Shown: positions 8,383 to 16,875 of the stretch, piece after piece
How the letters are laid out: each line of letters starts with the position of its first letter
How positions within the stretch are numbered: position 1 is the first letter of the stretch
Assembly: GCA_016210545.1 (NCBI GenBank)
Contig: JACQTY010000253.1
Coordinates: 1 to 46,950 of the forward strand
Direction of reading: 5' to 3'
Source: Chloroflexota bacterium
GTDB lineage: Bacteria; Chloroflexota; Dehalococcoidia; JACVQG01
Length of the DNA stretch: 46,950 bases
Position numbers and translations under genes: made by a program
Notes under the pieces: generated by a model
Told to the model about the DNA's origin: nothing
Databases searched by the model: none
What the model saw: only the letters and a program-made list of their open reading frames with translations

Positions 8383-9546
8383 ATGGACATCACCCATCTC
8401 CGTTCCCAGATCCCTGCCACCCGGAACGTCGTCTACCTGAACACCGGCTGGTCCGGCCCCAGCCCCACTGCGGTTGTGGAGCGAATAAGGGACTGGCTGG
8501 AGTTCGAGAACACCGAGGGGCCGACGGCGCCCCATGTCCTGGAACAGCGCCGCGGGCTTCAGCAAGACGCCCGTGAGGCCGTGGCCCGGCTCCTTAACGC
8601 CTCTCCCGACGAGATAGCCCTTACCCAGAACACCTCGGAGGGCATAAACATAGTCCTAAACGGCATGACCTGGCGCCCGGGCGACGAACTGATCACCACC
8701 AACCTGGAGCACAGCTCCGGGATTGTCCCCTGCTACTATTTGGCGAGCCGGCGGCGGGTCCGGCTCAAGATCGTGGACATCGTCGGGGTGGACGACCCTT
8801 CCGAGATTCTGGAGAAGTTAGAGGCAGCCATCAAGCCCCGGACGAGGGTGATATTGCTGAGTCACGTGATGTACCTCACGGGCCTCCGCCTGCCTCTCAA
8901 AGGAATCCAGGACATGGCCCACGAACATGGCATCCCCGTGCTGGTGGACGCTGCCCAGTCTGTCGGTCAGATGCCCCTGGACATGAAGGAAATGGGCTGC
9001 GACTTCTATTCCATACCCGGCCACAAGTGGCTCCTCGGGCCGGATGGGACGGGCGCCCTGTACATCCGACGCGACCTCATCCCGCAGATCCGGCCTTACA
9101 AGGTGGCCCACCACGCCGCCGCCGATGTGAACCTCCACGGTCACTGGAGACCGGAGGCGGAGTCTATCAAGAAATTCGAATTGACGACTACCAGCGCCCC
9201 CCTATGGGCTGGCCTCTCAACCGCCATTGATTTCCTTCAGGGAATTGGGCTGAAAGAGGTCCAGGAAAGGGTGCTTTATCTTTCCGCTCTAGCGGCAGAC
9301 CGGCTCGGGTCTCTTCCTGGCGTTACCATCCTCTCGCCACGTCACCCCCGGCTGAGGTCGGGGTTGATGACCTTCTCCGTGGACGGCGTTGACCCCCAGA
9401 AGGCGGTCAGCCACCTTTGGGAAACGGGGAAAATAGTCTGCCGCTCGGTAGATGAGCCTGCGGGCGTACGGCTGTCGCTGGACTTCTTTAGCACGGAAGA
9501 GGAAATAGAGAAGGTGGTAGACTGCCTGAAGGGTCTCAGGCAGTAG
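8383..9546 (+). CDS. class V aminotransferase (cysteine desulfurase/epimerase-like)
   Basis: 387 residues, complete. PLP-fold class V landmarks: TRNVVYLNTGWSGPSP at the N-terminus, ALTQNTSEGIN, VLVDAAQSVGQMP and SIPGHKWLLGPDGTGALY, with the PLP lysine at Lys215. Family members include cysteine desulfurases, isopenicillin N epimerase-like proteins and selenocysteine lyases; the short C-terminal loop and lack of an obvious catalytic Cys loop make the substrate uncertain. The end overlaps the convergent thrB gene by 11 bases. A diverged copy of its first 70 codons lies at 7361-7570, beyond the HepT/MntA pair. No partner such as IscU is nearby, so a desulfurase role is not supported by context. 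Confidence 0.87.
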   Translation: MDITHLRSQIPATRNVVYLNTGWSGPSPTAVVERIRDWLEFENTEGPTAPHVLEQRRGLQQDAREAVARLLNASPDEIALTQNTSEGINIVLNGMTWRPGDELITTNLEHSSGIVPCYYLASRRRVRLKIVDIVGVDDPSEILEKLEAAIKPRTRVILLSHVMYLTGLRLPLKGIQDMAHEHGIPVLVDAAQSVGQMPLDMKEMGCDFYSIPGHKWLLGPDGTGALYIRRDLIPQIRPYKVAHHAAADVNLHGHWRPEAESIKKFELTTTSAPLWAGLSTAIDFLQGIGLKEVQERVLYLSALAADRLGSLPGVTILSPRHPRLRSGLMTFSVDGVDPQKAVSHLWETGKIVCRSVDEPAGVRLSLDFFSTEEEIEKVVDCLKGLRQ

Positions 9547-10459
9547 CCGGGACCGCGTGTGTCCCCAGGGCCGTCGGTCTGGCCGCGGCCACCCTACCAT
9601 GTACGCCCAGCCTGGCTGCCGCCGTCTGCATCGCCTGTCCAATAGCCCCGGACATGGACTCTCCCTCGGTGAAGGCCAGGATGGTCGAGCCAGCGCCGGA
9701 AAGGAACGACCCCAGGGCGCCCGCTTCCAGCGCCGCTTGAAAGATGCTCCCCATCGCCGGAAAAATCGATTGCCGGGCAGGCTGGTGAAGCCTGTCCTGC
9801 GTACCCACTCTGAGGTAGTCGAGCTTCCCCGCAGACAGCCCCATGGTCAGGAGCGCCGCCCTCCCCACGTTGAACACCGCGTCTCCTCTGGTGACACTGG
9901 CAGGCAAGACCTTGCGGGCGTGGGCCGTCGACATGGCGAAATCGGGAATGAAGAGTACTGCCCGTAACCCTAGGGGCACGGGCACGGGAAAGCTCACGTA
10001 CCGTCCCGCCTCCTGGACCACAAGCTGGCACCCCCCGAGCAGCGCCGGCGCTACGTTATCCGCATGTCCTTCCATTTTGGCCCCTAGCTGTACCAGTTCA
10101 TCGAGACCCAGTGGCTTTCCCAGGAGTCCATTGGCGGCCACCAGACCGCTGGCTATCGCCGCGGCGCTGGAACCAAGCCCCCTGGCCAGCGGGATGCGAT
10201 TGCGACAGGTCAGCGTCAACTCAGGGATGGGCTTCTCCACCCGATTGAAGACCCTCGCCATGGCCCGAAACACCAGGTTGTTTTCGGTGGCGTCTATCTG
10301 GCCCGCCCCTTCCCCTTCGACAGAAATGCAGAACGGGCCGTGCTCCACGGTGAGTTCATTGAAGATATCCAGCGCCATGCCCAGGCAATCGAAGCCCGGT
10401 CCGAGGTTGGCCGTTGTAGCCGGCGCCTGTACAGCGATCTTGTCCAATTGAAAATCCAT
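9536..10459 (-). CDS. thrB: homoserine kinase
   Basis: 307 residues, the standard length. GHMP-kinase signatures are present: QAPATTANLGPGFDCLGMAL at 11-30, the ATP-binding loop IPLARGLGSSAAA at 89-101 and, near the C-terminus, GSFLSGAGSTILAF. The enzyme phosphorylates homoserine on the way to threonine in the cytoplasm. No thrA or thrC lies in the window. The ATG at 10457-10459 is only eight bases from an extended -10 element, so the mRNA is probably leaderless or nearly so. It is convergent with the aminotransferase gene, overlapping it by 11 bases. Confidence 0.95.
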   Translation of the reverse strand: MDFQLDKIAVQAPATTANLGPGFDCLGMALDIFNELTVEHGPFCISVEGEGAGQIDATENNLVFRAMARVFNRVEKPIPELTLTCRNRIPLARGLGSSAAAIASGLVAANGLLGKPLGLDELVQLGAKMEGHADNVAPALLGGCQLVVQEAGRYVSFPVPVPLGLRAVLFIPDFAMSTAHARKVLPASVTRGDAVFNVGRAALLTMGLSAGKLDYLRVGTQDRLHQPARQSIFPAMGSIFQAALEAGALGSFLSGAGSTILAFTEGESMSGAIGQAMQTAAARLGVHGRVAAARPTALGTHAVPATA

Positions 10460-10467
10460 CGTAATTG

Positions 10468-10476
10468 ATTATAGCA
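10468..10476 (-). promoter_or_regulatory. extended -10 promoter of thrB (near-leaderless)
   Basis: Read on the minus strand the sequence is TGCTATAAT, an extended -10 with a consensus TATAAT at 10473-10468. Only eight bases separate it from the thrB ATG, so transcription would begin at or very near the start codon. Confidence 0.5.
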
Positions 10477-10516
10477 GACATTGATTATACTGGAGATTGT
10501 GGCTTTTTCTACAAAC

Positions 10517-10545
10517 TTGACGCCCATCGTCGAATCGACTATTAT
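10517..10545 (+). promoter_or_regulatory. promoter of the solute-binding lipoprotein gene
   Basis: TTGACG at 10517-10522, a 17-base spacer and TATTAT at 10540-10545. The leader would be about 50 bases and ends with AAAGGAGG before ATG 10601. Confidence 0.5.
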
Positions 10546-10600
10546 TTGCGACAACACTTTCGGCCTGGCCTGGAATCGTGTCTGATTAAAGGAGGCGCCA

Positions 10601-11737
10601 ATGAAGAAGCTGCCCCTGGCAGCCACAGTATTCTCCGTCGTCCTGCTCCTTGCAGCGGCATGCTCACCAACTCCCGCGCCGGTACCCGCTCCAGCCACAC
10701 CCCAGCCTCAGGCTGCGCCCAGGCAGCCAACTCAGGCGGTCAGCCCGGCCGACGCTGCGTGGCAGAAGGTCATTGAAGCCGCCAGGAAGGAAGGCAAGGT
10801 CACGCTGTACAGCTTCAACTTCACCGGCGACATCGGGGTCGCTATCGCCAGGGCCTTCAAGGAGCGCTATGGGATCACCGTGGACATAGTCACCGGCCGC
10901 GGCGCCGAGTTCCTGGAAAGGCTGAAGGTGGAGTACCGTATTGGCCAGGTCATGGCTGATTTCACCGAGGGGTCGCAGACCCACATGATAAACATCAAAC
11001 GGGCAGGGCAGTCGGTCTCCGTGGCCGACTTGCCGGCATTTCAGGAAGGCAATGTATGGGAGATGGACCCGTTTGTCCTGGACCCGGAGCGACACGTGAT
11101 CAGCTATACCTACTCGGTGCGCTCGCCGTTTGTCCATACCGACCTGGTCAAGCCGGCCGATGAACCCCGTTCCTGGAAAGACCTCCTCGACCCCCGATGG
11201 AAGGGGAAGATGGTGATCGGCGACCCCGTGCTGAGCAGCACACCGTACCTGAATTTCATACCCCTGCTCAACCAGAAAGCCCTCGACGTGGAATACATGC
11301 GCGCCCTGGGCAGGCAGGAGATGCGGTTCGTAACGGGCGACCGGCAGGTCGGGGAGGTGCTTTCCCGTAAAGAGATGCCCATGACGCCGGTCGGCACCAG
11401 CCTGGTGATCGCCGACTTTGCCCGCGAGGGTGTGCCGGTGAAGCCGCTGGACATGGCGGAGGGGCTGGTGGTGGGCACAGTGGGAGCGGTCGTTCTGGCC
11501 AAAAGCCCCCATCCCAATGCCGGGAAGCTATTCATGAACTGGCTGATGTCGGCGGAGGGACAGAACGTGGTGTCGCAAGCCAAGGCCACCCCACCGATAC
11601 GCAAAGGCGTCCCGGATGGCTCGCCGCCTTCGGTCAGGGTAAAGGCCAAGAAGTTCATCCCCACCAGCACCGAGGACGCCGAGGACGCCGCCACCAAGTT
11701 CTCCGACAAGTTCCTGGTGCCGCTGTGGAAGAAGTAA
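10601..11737 (+). CDS. ABC transporter solute-binding lipoprotein (Fe3+/AfuA-like)
   Basis: 378 residues. A lipoprotein signal peptide ends in LLLAAAC with the modified Cys21, followed by a Pro/Ala-rich linker (residues 22-48). The rest is a type 2 periplasmic-binding fold like iron(III) or other anion-binding proteins: GKVTLYSFNFTGD, AFKERYGITVDIVTGRGAEF, SWKDLLDPRWKGKMVIGDP and AVVLAKSPHPNAGKLFMNWL. It should sit outside the membrane and deliver a ligand to an ABC permease. No permease or ATPase gene is adjacent, so it is an orphan here. A good promoter and AAAGGAGG precede the start. Ligand identity cannot be read; iron, thiamine and polyol binders share this fold. Confidence 0.85.
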   Translation: MKKLPLAATVFSVVLLLAAACSPTPAPVPAPATPQPQAAPRQPTQAVSPADAAWQKVIEAARKEGKVTLYSFNFTGDIGVAIARAFKERYGITVDIVTGRGAEFLERLKVEYRIGQVMADFTEGSQTHMINIKRAGQSVSVADLPAFQEGNVWEMDPFVLDPERHVISYTYSVRSPFVHTDLVKPADEPRSWKDLLDPRWKGKMVIGDPVLSSTPYLNFIPLLNQKALDVEYMRALGRQEMRFVTGDRQVGEVLSRKEMPMTPVGTSLVIADFAREGVPVKPLDMAEGLVVGTVGAVVLAKSPHPNAGKLFMNWLMSAEGQNVVSQAKATPPIRKGVPDGSPPSVRVKAKKFIPTSTEDAEDAATKFSDKFLVPLWKK

Positions 11738-11765
11738 AAGATAAGCCTGTGTGGCCGTCACCGCG

Positions 11766-11794
11766 GTGACATACCGACATATGTATGTTACTAT
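11766..11794 (+). promoter_or_regulatory. promoter with palindromic operator for the RHH/RelE module
   Basis: GTGACA at 11766-11771, a 17-base spacer and TACTAT at 11789-11794. The spacer holds the perfect palindrome ACATATGT inside a longer CATAC...GTATG inverted repeat (11770-11787). Ribbon-helix-helix antitoxins typically bind such sites and repress their own operon, so this is a likely autoregulatory operator. Confidence 0.55.
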
Positions 11795-11814
11795 AGTGGC
11801 AGGGGGTGACCGTG

Positions 11815-12048
11815 ATGGCAACTGCGCTCAAACGTACCACCATCTTCCTGACTCCCGACCAACACGAGAGACTTCGCCATCTCGCATTTGAACGGCGCAC
11901 GTCTATGGCCCGGTTGCTCCGCGATGCCGCCGTTGAGATTCTGGAGGACGAGGAAGACATTCGGGAGGGCCTGAAAGCGTTGCATGATGAAGCCGGTACC
12001 GTGACGTGGGAGGAATATCAACAAAGCAGGCGGACTCGACGGGGTTGA
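11815..12048 (+). CDS. ribbon-helix-helix antitoxin
   Basis: 77 residues from ATG 11815, chosen because AGGGGG lies about eight bases upstream; GTG 11806 is within that site. The N-terminus (ALKRTTIFLTPDQHERLRHLAFERRTSMARLLRDAA, split across strand and two helices) is a ribbon-helix-helix DNA-binding fold. The acidic tail (EDEEDIREGLKAL, VTWEEYQ) is the expected toxin-binding part. It precedes a RelE-type toxin gene whose TTG start overlaps its stop. It should neutralise the toxin and repress the promoter at 11766-11794, which carries a palindrome. Confidence 0.85.
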   Translation: MATALKRTTIFLTPDQHERLRHLAFERRTSMARLLRDAAVEILEDEEDIREGLKALHDEAGTVTWEEYQQSRRTRRG

Positions 12049-12308
12049 GCTATGAGGTCAGACTAAGGCATGTCGCCCAAAAGGGGTTGGACCAACTCCC
12101 GGAGCCGGACTACGGGAATGTAGCAGGGACCATCCATGGCCTTGAGGAGAACCCCCGGCCGCCTGGCGTCAAGAAACTAGCCGATAGCAGCTTGTGGCGC
12201 GTTCGCGTAGGGCGTTATAGAGTCATCTACGCAATTGATGACGGTAAGCGATTAGTTACAGTGGTCAGGGTAGCCAAACGTGAGGAGAATACATACAGGG
12301 GATTGTGA
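12045..12308 (+). CDS. RelE/ParE-family toxin
   Basis: 87 residues if translation starts at TTG 12045, which overlaps the antitoxin stop codon (TTGA). Family features: SYEVRLRHVAQKGLDQLP, IHGLEENPRPPGVKKLADSSL, then WRVRVGRYRVIYAIDD and VTVVRVAKREENTYRGL. RelE-type toxins cleave mRNA in the ribosome; ParE-type poison gyrase, and the two cannot be told apart here. The conserved C-terminal R..R..Y pattern favours a RelE-type RNase. The reading frame extends upstream to 12006, but those residues lie inside the antitoxin gene and are not expected to be translated. Confidence 0.85.
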   Translation: MSYEVRLRHVAQKGLDQLPEPDYGNVAGTIHGLEENPRPPGVKKLADSSLWRVRVGRYRVIYAIDDGKRLVTVVRVAKREENTYRGL

Positions 12309-12335
12309 ACACTGACTGTAGTGAGAACGCAGTCT

Positions 12336-14147
12336 CTATCTGACGAAAATCGAATAGTTGGTCACGTCTTTTGACTCGCCATTTATGTCAGCCCAAATCA
12401 TCGCAGTATAGATACCCTTTCCACGCTGAAGCGCGAGGCTAATATTAGCGGTTATCGAAAATTGGCCGTCTGAACCGGCGCTCCAGGCTGAAGCTATGAT
12501 AGAGGTGGGCGGCAAGCTACTGTAATAAGAACCTGGTAGAGCAGGCGGAATGATAAGCCCGACCTTCTCCCCCATACCGTATGCATAGTCGTAGGGTGGT
12601 GCCTCAAGTTGCTTCGGCGTAAGTGGTTGTGGCAAAGGGTCGTAGTAGAGAGCAACGTTGTACAGCGAACCCTGGGAGAGCTTGCCAGCCATTGACAGCA
12701 TGTTCCCGGATAAGTTAGGAAGCGTGGTGAAGGTTACGTAGTCGCCCTCGAAGTCTTGGGCCAAATGAAGGCTTTCGTTGCTGAAAGCAATGCCCAGATT
12801 AACCCTCTTGTGCCACCTGTCCAGTATGTTCCGCCGGTGACCCGGACTGCCCATTAGGCTCTTCTCGGCCTCGTCCAGCATCTCCTTCGGATCCCTCTTG
12901 TACGACGGATCCTTGACACCATACCACACGGTCCTGGTAACAAACCCGTTCTCCGCATCGTAGTTGAAACCCCCAGCCAATGTGTATCTTATATAGGGCT
13001 TCATACCGTCGGTTCCCCAATGTGAGCTATAGTCTTTGGTCAGCCTGTCCTCCGCATGTTTCTGGGCCGCGCTGTTGGTCCCGAGGACAACCGGACCCAG
13101 GCCGTTAGCGCGTCTATCTTTGTTAATAAGATCCAGCATGTATTGGTAGAGATCCTGAAGTCTGGGCGCGATGGGTGGCGCCGGAATTACCGTAGCGGTT
13201 ACCTTTGGTGAGGGACTCGGCGCTGGGAAAGTCCTAGGCACAATGGTGGGAGTACGAACCGGAGTGCGTGTATTAGACATTACGGTGCCTTGAGCAGCCA
13301 AAGCCACCGCCCACGCCACTTTGTCGCCTCTGGCCTTTGCATCAGATAATATCTGTTCAAGAGTGAACCCGCTCCAACTAGCCCCGTAACCAGTCTCAAT
13401 TCCTGTCGGTAGTGTAACTGTCGCCTCAACTCTACCTTTCGGGTCAAGTTTCCAGAATTTAACCTGGTATTGCTGACCATCTATGGTTACACTCTTATCA
13501 AGGACTGGAGGGATTGGTGTCGGAGTTTGGGGTGTTGGTACAGGTGATGGTGCAGGTGTCCGGGTAAGTATGGGAGTCGTAGGCGTGGCTGTCATTTGCG
13601 GGGTTGATGTCGGCCTTTGTGTTGGATTAGCAGAAGGAGATGGTAGCGTTGCAGATACGGTTGCAGTTGGAGTTGGTGTGAGTAAACTATACTGTGAATT
13701 ACCGGAATTCTCAAAAACTTTTGCCTTCAAGCTTGGTGTGTGCCAGGCGAAGAGGTAGGAAACAAATAGACCAAATATTACACCGGAAGCTATGACTACC
13801 TTTAGTCGCCCCCGCCTGATAAGCCCCGAAAATACCAATGCACCACCAAAAACCTCTAAGGGTAATTTGATGGACTGCATAAAGGCATTGTTTCTAATAC
13901 CCGTCAATTGAAAGAATGTGACGAACTTGGAGTAGAAAAATATGCCGCTAGTAAGAAACAGAATACCGATTAAAATCAGCATCCATGCTTGGAGATTCCC
14001 CGTCCTGTGTACTTTAGGGTGTTCCCACACGGCTCCGTATTGCCAGGTTCGATCATTGTTATTGGATAATCTTTTTTTCGTACAAGCCGCACAGGTGCAA
14101 TATGGCGGATGTGAGTTACTCCAGGTTTCGTCTTCTCTGCTCGGCAT
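12336..14147 (-). CDS. membrane-anchored CAP/SCP-domain protein
   Basis: 603 residues. A Cys-rich start (Cys17, Cys19, Cys22 in YCTCAACTKK) suggests a small metal site. Hydrophobic segments lie near 55-73, 97-110 and 116-134. A long Thr/Pro-rich linker follows (about 155-215), then an unassigned domain (DKSVTIDGQQYQVKFWKL), a second Thr/Pro linker and a CAP domain near 330-480 (YMLDLINKDRRANGLGPV, AQKHAEDR, SSHWGTDGMKPYIRY, MGSPGHRRNILD). The last ~100 residues are beta-rich. CAP proteins are usually secreted; this one would expose its CAP domain outside the cell. Composition is AT-richer than its neighbours. ATG 14147 follows AAAGGCGG. Bacterial CAP proteins have no settled biochemical role, so none is claimed. 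Confidence 0.75.
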   Translation of the reverse strand: MPSREDETWSNSHPPYCTCAACTKKRLSNNNDRTWQYGAVWEHPKVHRTGNLQAWMLILIGILFLTSGIFFYSKFVTFFQLTGIRNNAFMQSIKLPLEVFGGALVFSGLIRRGRLKVVIASGVIFGLFVSYLFAWHTPSLKAKVFENSGNSQYSLLTPTPTATVSATLPSPSANPTQRPTSTPQMTATPTTPILTRTPAPSPVPTPQTPTPIPPVLDKSVTIDGQQYQVKFWKLDPKGRVEATVTLPTGIETGYGASWSGFTLEQILSDAKARGDKVAWAVALAAQGTVMSNTRTPVRTPTIVPRTFPAPSPSPKVTATVIPAPPIAPRLQDLYQYMLDLINKDRRANGLGPVVLGTNSAAQKHAEDRLTKDYSSHWGTDGMKPYIRYTLAGGFNYDAENGFVTRTVWYGVKDPSYKRDPKEMLDEAEKSLMGSPGHRRNILDRWHKRVNLGIAFSNESLHLAQDFEGDYVTFTTLPNLSGNMLSMAGKLSQGSLYNVALYYDPLPQPLTPKQLEAPPYDYAYGMGEKVGLIIPPALPGSYYSSLPPTSIIASAWSAGSDGQFSITANISLALQRGKGIYTAMIWADINGESKDVTNYSIFVR

Positions 14148-14183
14148 CAAACCGCCTTTGATAAAGGGATTTATAATGACGCT

Positions 14184-14212
14184 ATTTTACACTTGTCGAT
14201 TCGCTCTATCAA
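14184..14212 (-). promoter_or_regulatory. promoter of the CAP-domain gene
   Basis: On the minus strand TTGATA (14212-14207), a 17-base spacer and TAAAAT (14189-14184). It would give a leader of about 30 bases before ATG 14147. Confidence 0.5.
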
Positions 14213-14287
14213 TACATATTCTGTTTTTAGATTCATATTACCTGCTTCAGCCTCGCCGAAGGTGTTTTCCCATAGTCCCGGAGCCGT

Positions 14288-14560
14288 CTAACTTCCCCAA
14301 TGCTCGTCCCACTCAGTATATTTCAAGACCGTCTTGCTAACAAAGGGGAAAGCTTCTTCAGCTAAGCGCCTGTTTTCCTCTGCCATCTCGCTGTAGCCTT
14401 CGGCCATAAGAGCTTCTATCCGGGACTTCTCCGCCCTTTTTAACAGCCGGGCCACAACCTCACTCCGACTTATTCCTTGCTCCTGTGCCAATTGGTCGGC
14501 GAACTCCAACAAGTTCTTCGGAATACTAATTGTTACTTTAGATACTCGTGGTGATTTCAT
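14288..14560 (-). CDS. orphan ribbon-helix-helix protein
   Basis: 90 residues from ATG 14560. The start MKSPRVSKVTISIPKNLLEF and the following helices (QLAQEQGISRSEVVARLLKR) form a CopG/MazE-like ribbon-helix-helix. The acidic C-terminal tail with WDEHWG resembles tails that bind toxins of the MazF type. No intact toxin follows: the 140 bases downstream have only short broken frames and then the CAP promoter. It may be the survivor of a toxin-antitoxin pair or a free-standing repressor. A longer frame reaches 14602, but the family start and GGGGTGAAGCG favour 14560. Confidence 0.7.
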   Translation of the reverse strand: MKSPRVSKVTISIPKNLLEFADQLAQEQGISRSEVVARLLKRAEKSRIEALMAEGYSEMAEENRRLAEEAFPFVSKTVLKYTEWDEHWGS

Positions 14561-14670
14561 CGCTTCACCCCGGGCCCATATTATCATACCAGTGAACTGC
14601 AATCATAAGCTCTATCGTACCAATTTGGTTGGTGGGTTTCGCTAGGCTGCACCCACCCTACACGCTGTCC

Positions 14671-14688
14671 CTATCTCTATCTCTATCT
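14671..14688. repeat. short CTATCT tandem repeat
   Basis: Three perfect copies of CTATCT followed by a diverged fourth, lying just downstream of the pncB stop codon. Too short to interpret. Confidence 0.5.
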
Positions 14689-14693
14689 CCGTC

Positions 14694-15689
14694 TCACATT
14701 ACCCTCTTCAACCTCGGGTTGGGCGTTATGCCTATCATGCGGCCCCGCTTGGCCACCGGCTTGCCGTCCACCTCGTGGATGTCGGCGGTGAAGTCGATGG
14801 GCCTGGCCCCGCTGATGTAGCTGCCGATGCCGTAGGCGTCCACCGGCGCGCCCGCCTCCCGGAACAGCCGTATCCGCTCCACATCCACCCCGCCGCTGAC
14901 GAATATCTTCACCTCTTTGAAGCCGTTGATGTCCAGGGCGTGGCGTATCTCTTTGACCAGGTCGGGGGTGACCCGGCCCCGCTCCGAGGGCGTATCCAGG
15001 CGAACGCCCTGGAGCCTTCCCTTCAGGGCCCCGGCCACCCGCAGGCTCTCCTCCCGTTCGTCCTTGAACGTGTCCACCAGAGAGGTGCGCGATACCTGCG
15101 GAGGCATGTGCCTGTCGAAGGCGATAGTAGCCTTGACGGTGTCTCCAAAGCAGATAATGAGGGCGTGGGGCATGGTCCCGGCGACGACGCTACCAGACAG
15201 CCGGGCGCCCTGCGGGCTGGAGCAACCGGTACAGCCGCCGACCATGGATGCGTAGTCCAGCCTGCCCGCCACCAGCGGATGGACGTGCCTGGCCCCAAAG
15301 CTGGTGATGGGGATGCCCCTGGCCTCGTCAACGCACTCCCTGGCGGCGGTGGCCCAGCCGCTGCAGTGGGAGAGCATACCCAGGTAGGCGGTCTCGTAGA
15401 GGCCATAGCTCTGGTAGGGGCCTTTGATACGCAGCACCACCTCTTTGCGCTCCATGCGCGCCCCCTCCTCTAGCGCCCACACCTCGCTGCCCGGCGGCAG
15501 CACCCGCTTCAGCAATGCCTCCACTTCCTTTATGCCACACAGGATGCCGGCGCGGCTGGGGAATACCTCCATGGCAGCTACGGGGTTGAGACCCTCCCTT
15601 TTCAGGACCTCCACAGTGCGGGCGAAGTAGATGTCGGCGGTGTCGCCGTTGATGATGGGATCGGGGATGTCGAAGACTGGTTCAGGCAT
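14694..15689 (-). CDS. pncB: nicotinate phosphoribosyltransferase
   Basis: 331 residues. Type II phosphoribosyltransferase fold related to quinolinate PRTase and the short nicotinate PRTases: EVFPSRAGILCGIKEVEALL, SHCSGWATAARECVDEARG, TSFGARHVHP, VRLDTPSERGRVTPDLVKEIR, then IFVSGGVDVERIRLFREAGAPVDAYGIGS, which is the usual phosphate-binding end. The enzyme makes nicotinate mononucleotide from nicotinate and PRPP for NAD salvage. ATG 15689 was chosen because GTGAGG lies six bases upstream; a GTG at 15701 would place that site within the gene. It appears to be a single-gene unit, with a repeat-bearing gap on its upstream side. Confidence 0.88.
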   Translation of the reverse strand: MPEPVFDIPDPIINGDTADIYFARTVEVLKREGLNPVAAMEVFPSRAGILCGIKEVEALLKRVLPPGSEVWALEEGARMERKEVVLRIKGPYQSYGLYETAYLGMLSHCSGWATAARECVDEARGIPITSFGARHVHPLVAGRLDYASMVGGCTGCSSPQGARLSGSVVAGTMPHALIICFGDTVKATIAFDRHMPPQVSRTSLVDTFKDEREESLRVAGALKGRLQGVRLDTPSERGRVTPDLVKEIRHALDINGFKEVKIFVSGGVDVERIRLFREAGAPVDAYGIGSYISGARPIDFTADIHEVDGKPVAKRGRMIGITPNPRLKRVM

Positions 15690-15817
15690 GTAGGACCTCA
15701 CATTCTACGCCCCAATGAAAGGGGAATCGCAAGCGTAGTTGCCCAATTCATTGGGCCAGAAAGTAAAGCCGCCCGGTGACGGGCCTGATAAATCAGGCAA
15801 CTACGAGGACGTCCCCC

Positions 15818-16843
15818 CTATCGCTGAGGCTCGATGATAACCTTGATGGAGTCCTGTGCGGCGGCGACGATCTGGAAGCCCTGGCTCGTCCCGGCGAGAC
15901 CCAGGCGGTGGGTGATCATCTCCCTGACATGCACCCGCCGGGAGCGGATAAGCTCCAGGGCCACGGCGCAATCGGCGGGAGCGCCGGCATAGGATGTGGT
16001 GAGGTTTATGCCGTCCCGCCAGAAGGGCCACACGTCCAGCGGAAAGGTAAGCCCCGGCGAGGCGGGCGCAAACAGGAGCACGGTTCCGCCCCTTTCGACA
16101 CATTGAATTCCCTGGGCGATAGCCGGGGCGACCCCGGCGCACACGATTACCAGGTCGGCGAGGCGGCCCTCGTTGACCTCTCGCAGGCGCGCCGGGACGT
16201 CCTCGCTGGCGGACAGAACGATGTCGGCGCTGAACTGGCGCGCTGCCCTCAGTCGATACTCGGTGATGTCGGTGGCGATGATACGGCCCGCCCCCAGGGC
16301 GCGGGCCAGTTGTATGTGCAGTAACCCGGCGATGCCGCTGCCGATGACCAGGACGCACTGCCCCGGTTGAAATCTGGCTGTTCTCTGCCCTCTGACCGCG
16401 CAGGACAACGGCTCGATGAAGGTACCCTCCTCATAAGAGACACTATCTGGCAGTGGATAGACACCGCGGTCCACGTTGAGGGCCGGCGCCCGGATATACT
16501 CGGCAAAGCCGCCGGGATCGAAGTTGGTGGAACGCAGGGTATCGCAAACGGTTTCGTGGCCGCTCAGGCAGTGATGGCAGGCATTGCAGGGGACATGGTG
16601 GATGACGCACACCCGCTGTCCCACCTTGTATTTCTGCACCCCCTCCCCCGCCTGTGTAATCACGCCGGCCACCTCATGGCCCAGGACTCGCGGCGCCTTC
16701 TCGCGGCGGTACCACTCCATGACATCGCTGCCGCAGACACCGCTGGCCACGATCTTGACGAGCAACTCGCCGGGGCCTATTTGCGGGACGGGCATCTCCT
16801 GAAGGCGCACGTCCCGGTTGTTGTAGTACATGGCAACGCGCAT
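15818..16843 (-). CDS. zinc-dependent medium-chain alcohol dehydrogenase
   Basis: 341 residues. Catalytic zinc ligands are recognised in GVCGSD (Cys37) and GHE (His56-Glu57). The structural zinc site is complete with Cys86, Cys89, Cys92 and Cys100. The NAD-binding Rossmann motif appears as VLVIGSGIAGLLHIQLARALGA. The closest families are sorbitol/threonine-type dehydrogenases and Zn-dependent oxidoreductases of the Tdh class; the substrate cannot be named. ATG 16843 gives the standard start MRVAMYY with GTGAGA five bases upstream. The gene follows the YgiT-type antitoxin gene by about 30 bases on the same strand and may be cotranscribed with it. Confidence 0.85.
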   Translation of the reverse strand: MRVAMYYNNRDVRLQEMPVPQIGPGELLVKIVASGVCGSDVMEWYRREKAPRVLGHEVAGVITQAGEGVQKYKVGQRVCVIHHVPCNACHHCLSGHETVCDTLRSTNFDPGGFAEYIRAPALNVDRGVYPLPDSVSYEEGTFIEPLSCAVRGQRTARFQPGQCVLVIGSGIAGLLHIQLARALGAGRIIATDITEYRLRAARQFSADIVLSASEDVPARLREVNEGRLADLVIVCAGVAPAIAQGIQCVERGGTVLLFAPASPGLTFPLDVWPFWRDGINLTTSYAGAPADCAVALELIRSRRVHVREMITHRLGLAGTSQGFQIVAAAQDSIKVIIEPQR

Positions 16844-16875
16844 GATCATCTCACGGCTAAATCGTTGGCGGTGCA

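Noticed and set aside
10664-11512. Minus-strand frame of about 280 codons opposite the solute-binding protein
   Set aside because: The plus-strand gene has a lipobox, ribosome-binding site and family motifs; the minus frame is His/Gly/Arg-rich without recognisable domains.
14160-14287. MazF-like toxin downstream of the orphan RHH gene
   Set aside because: All frames in this stretch are short and lack the RRGxxxW or RP(V)x start of MazF; it mainly holds the CAP gene promoter.
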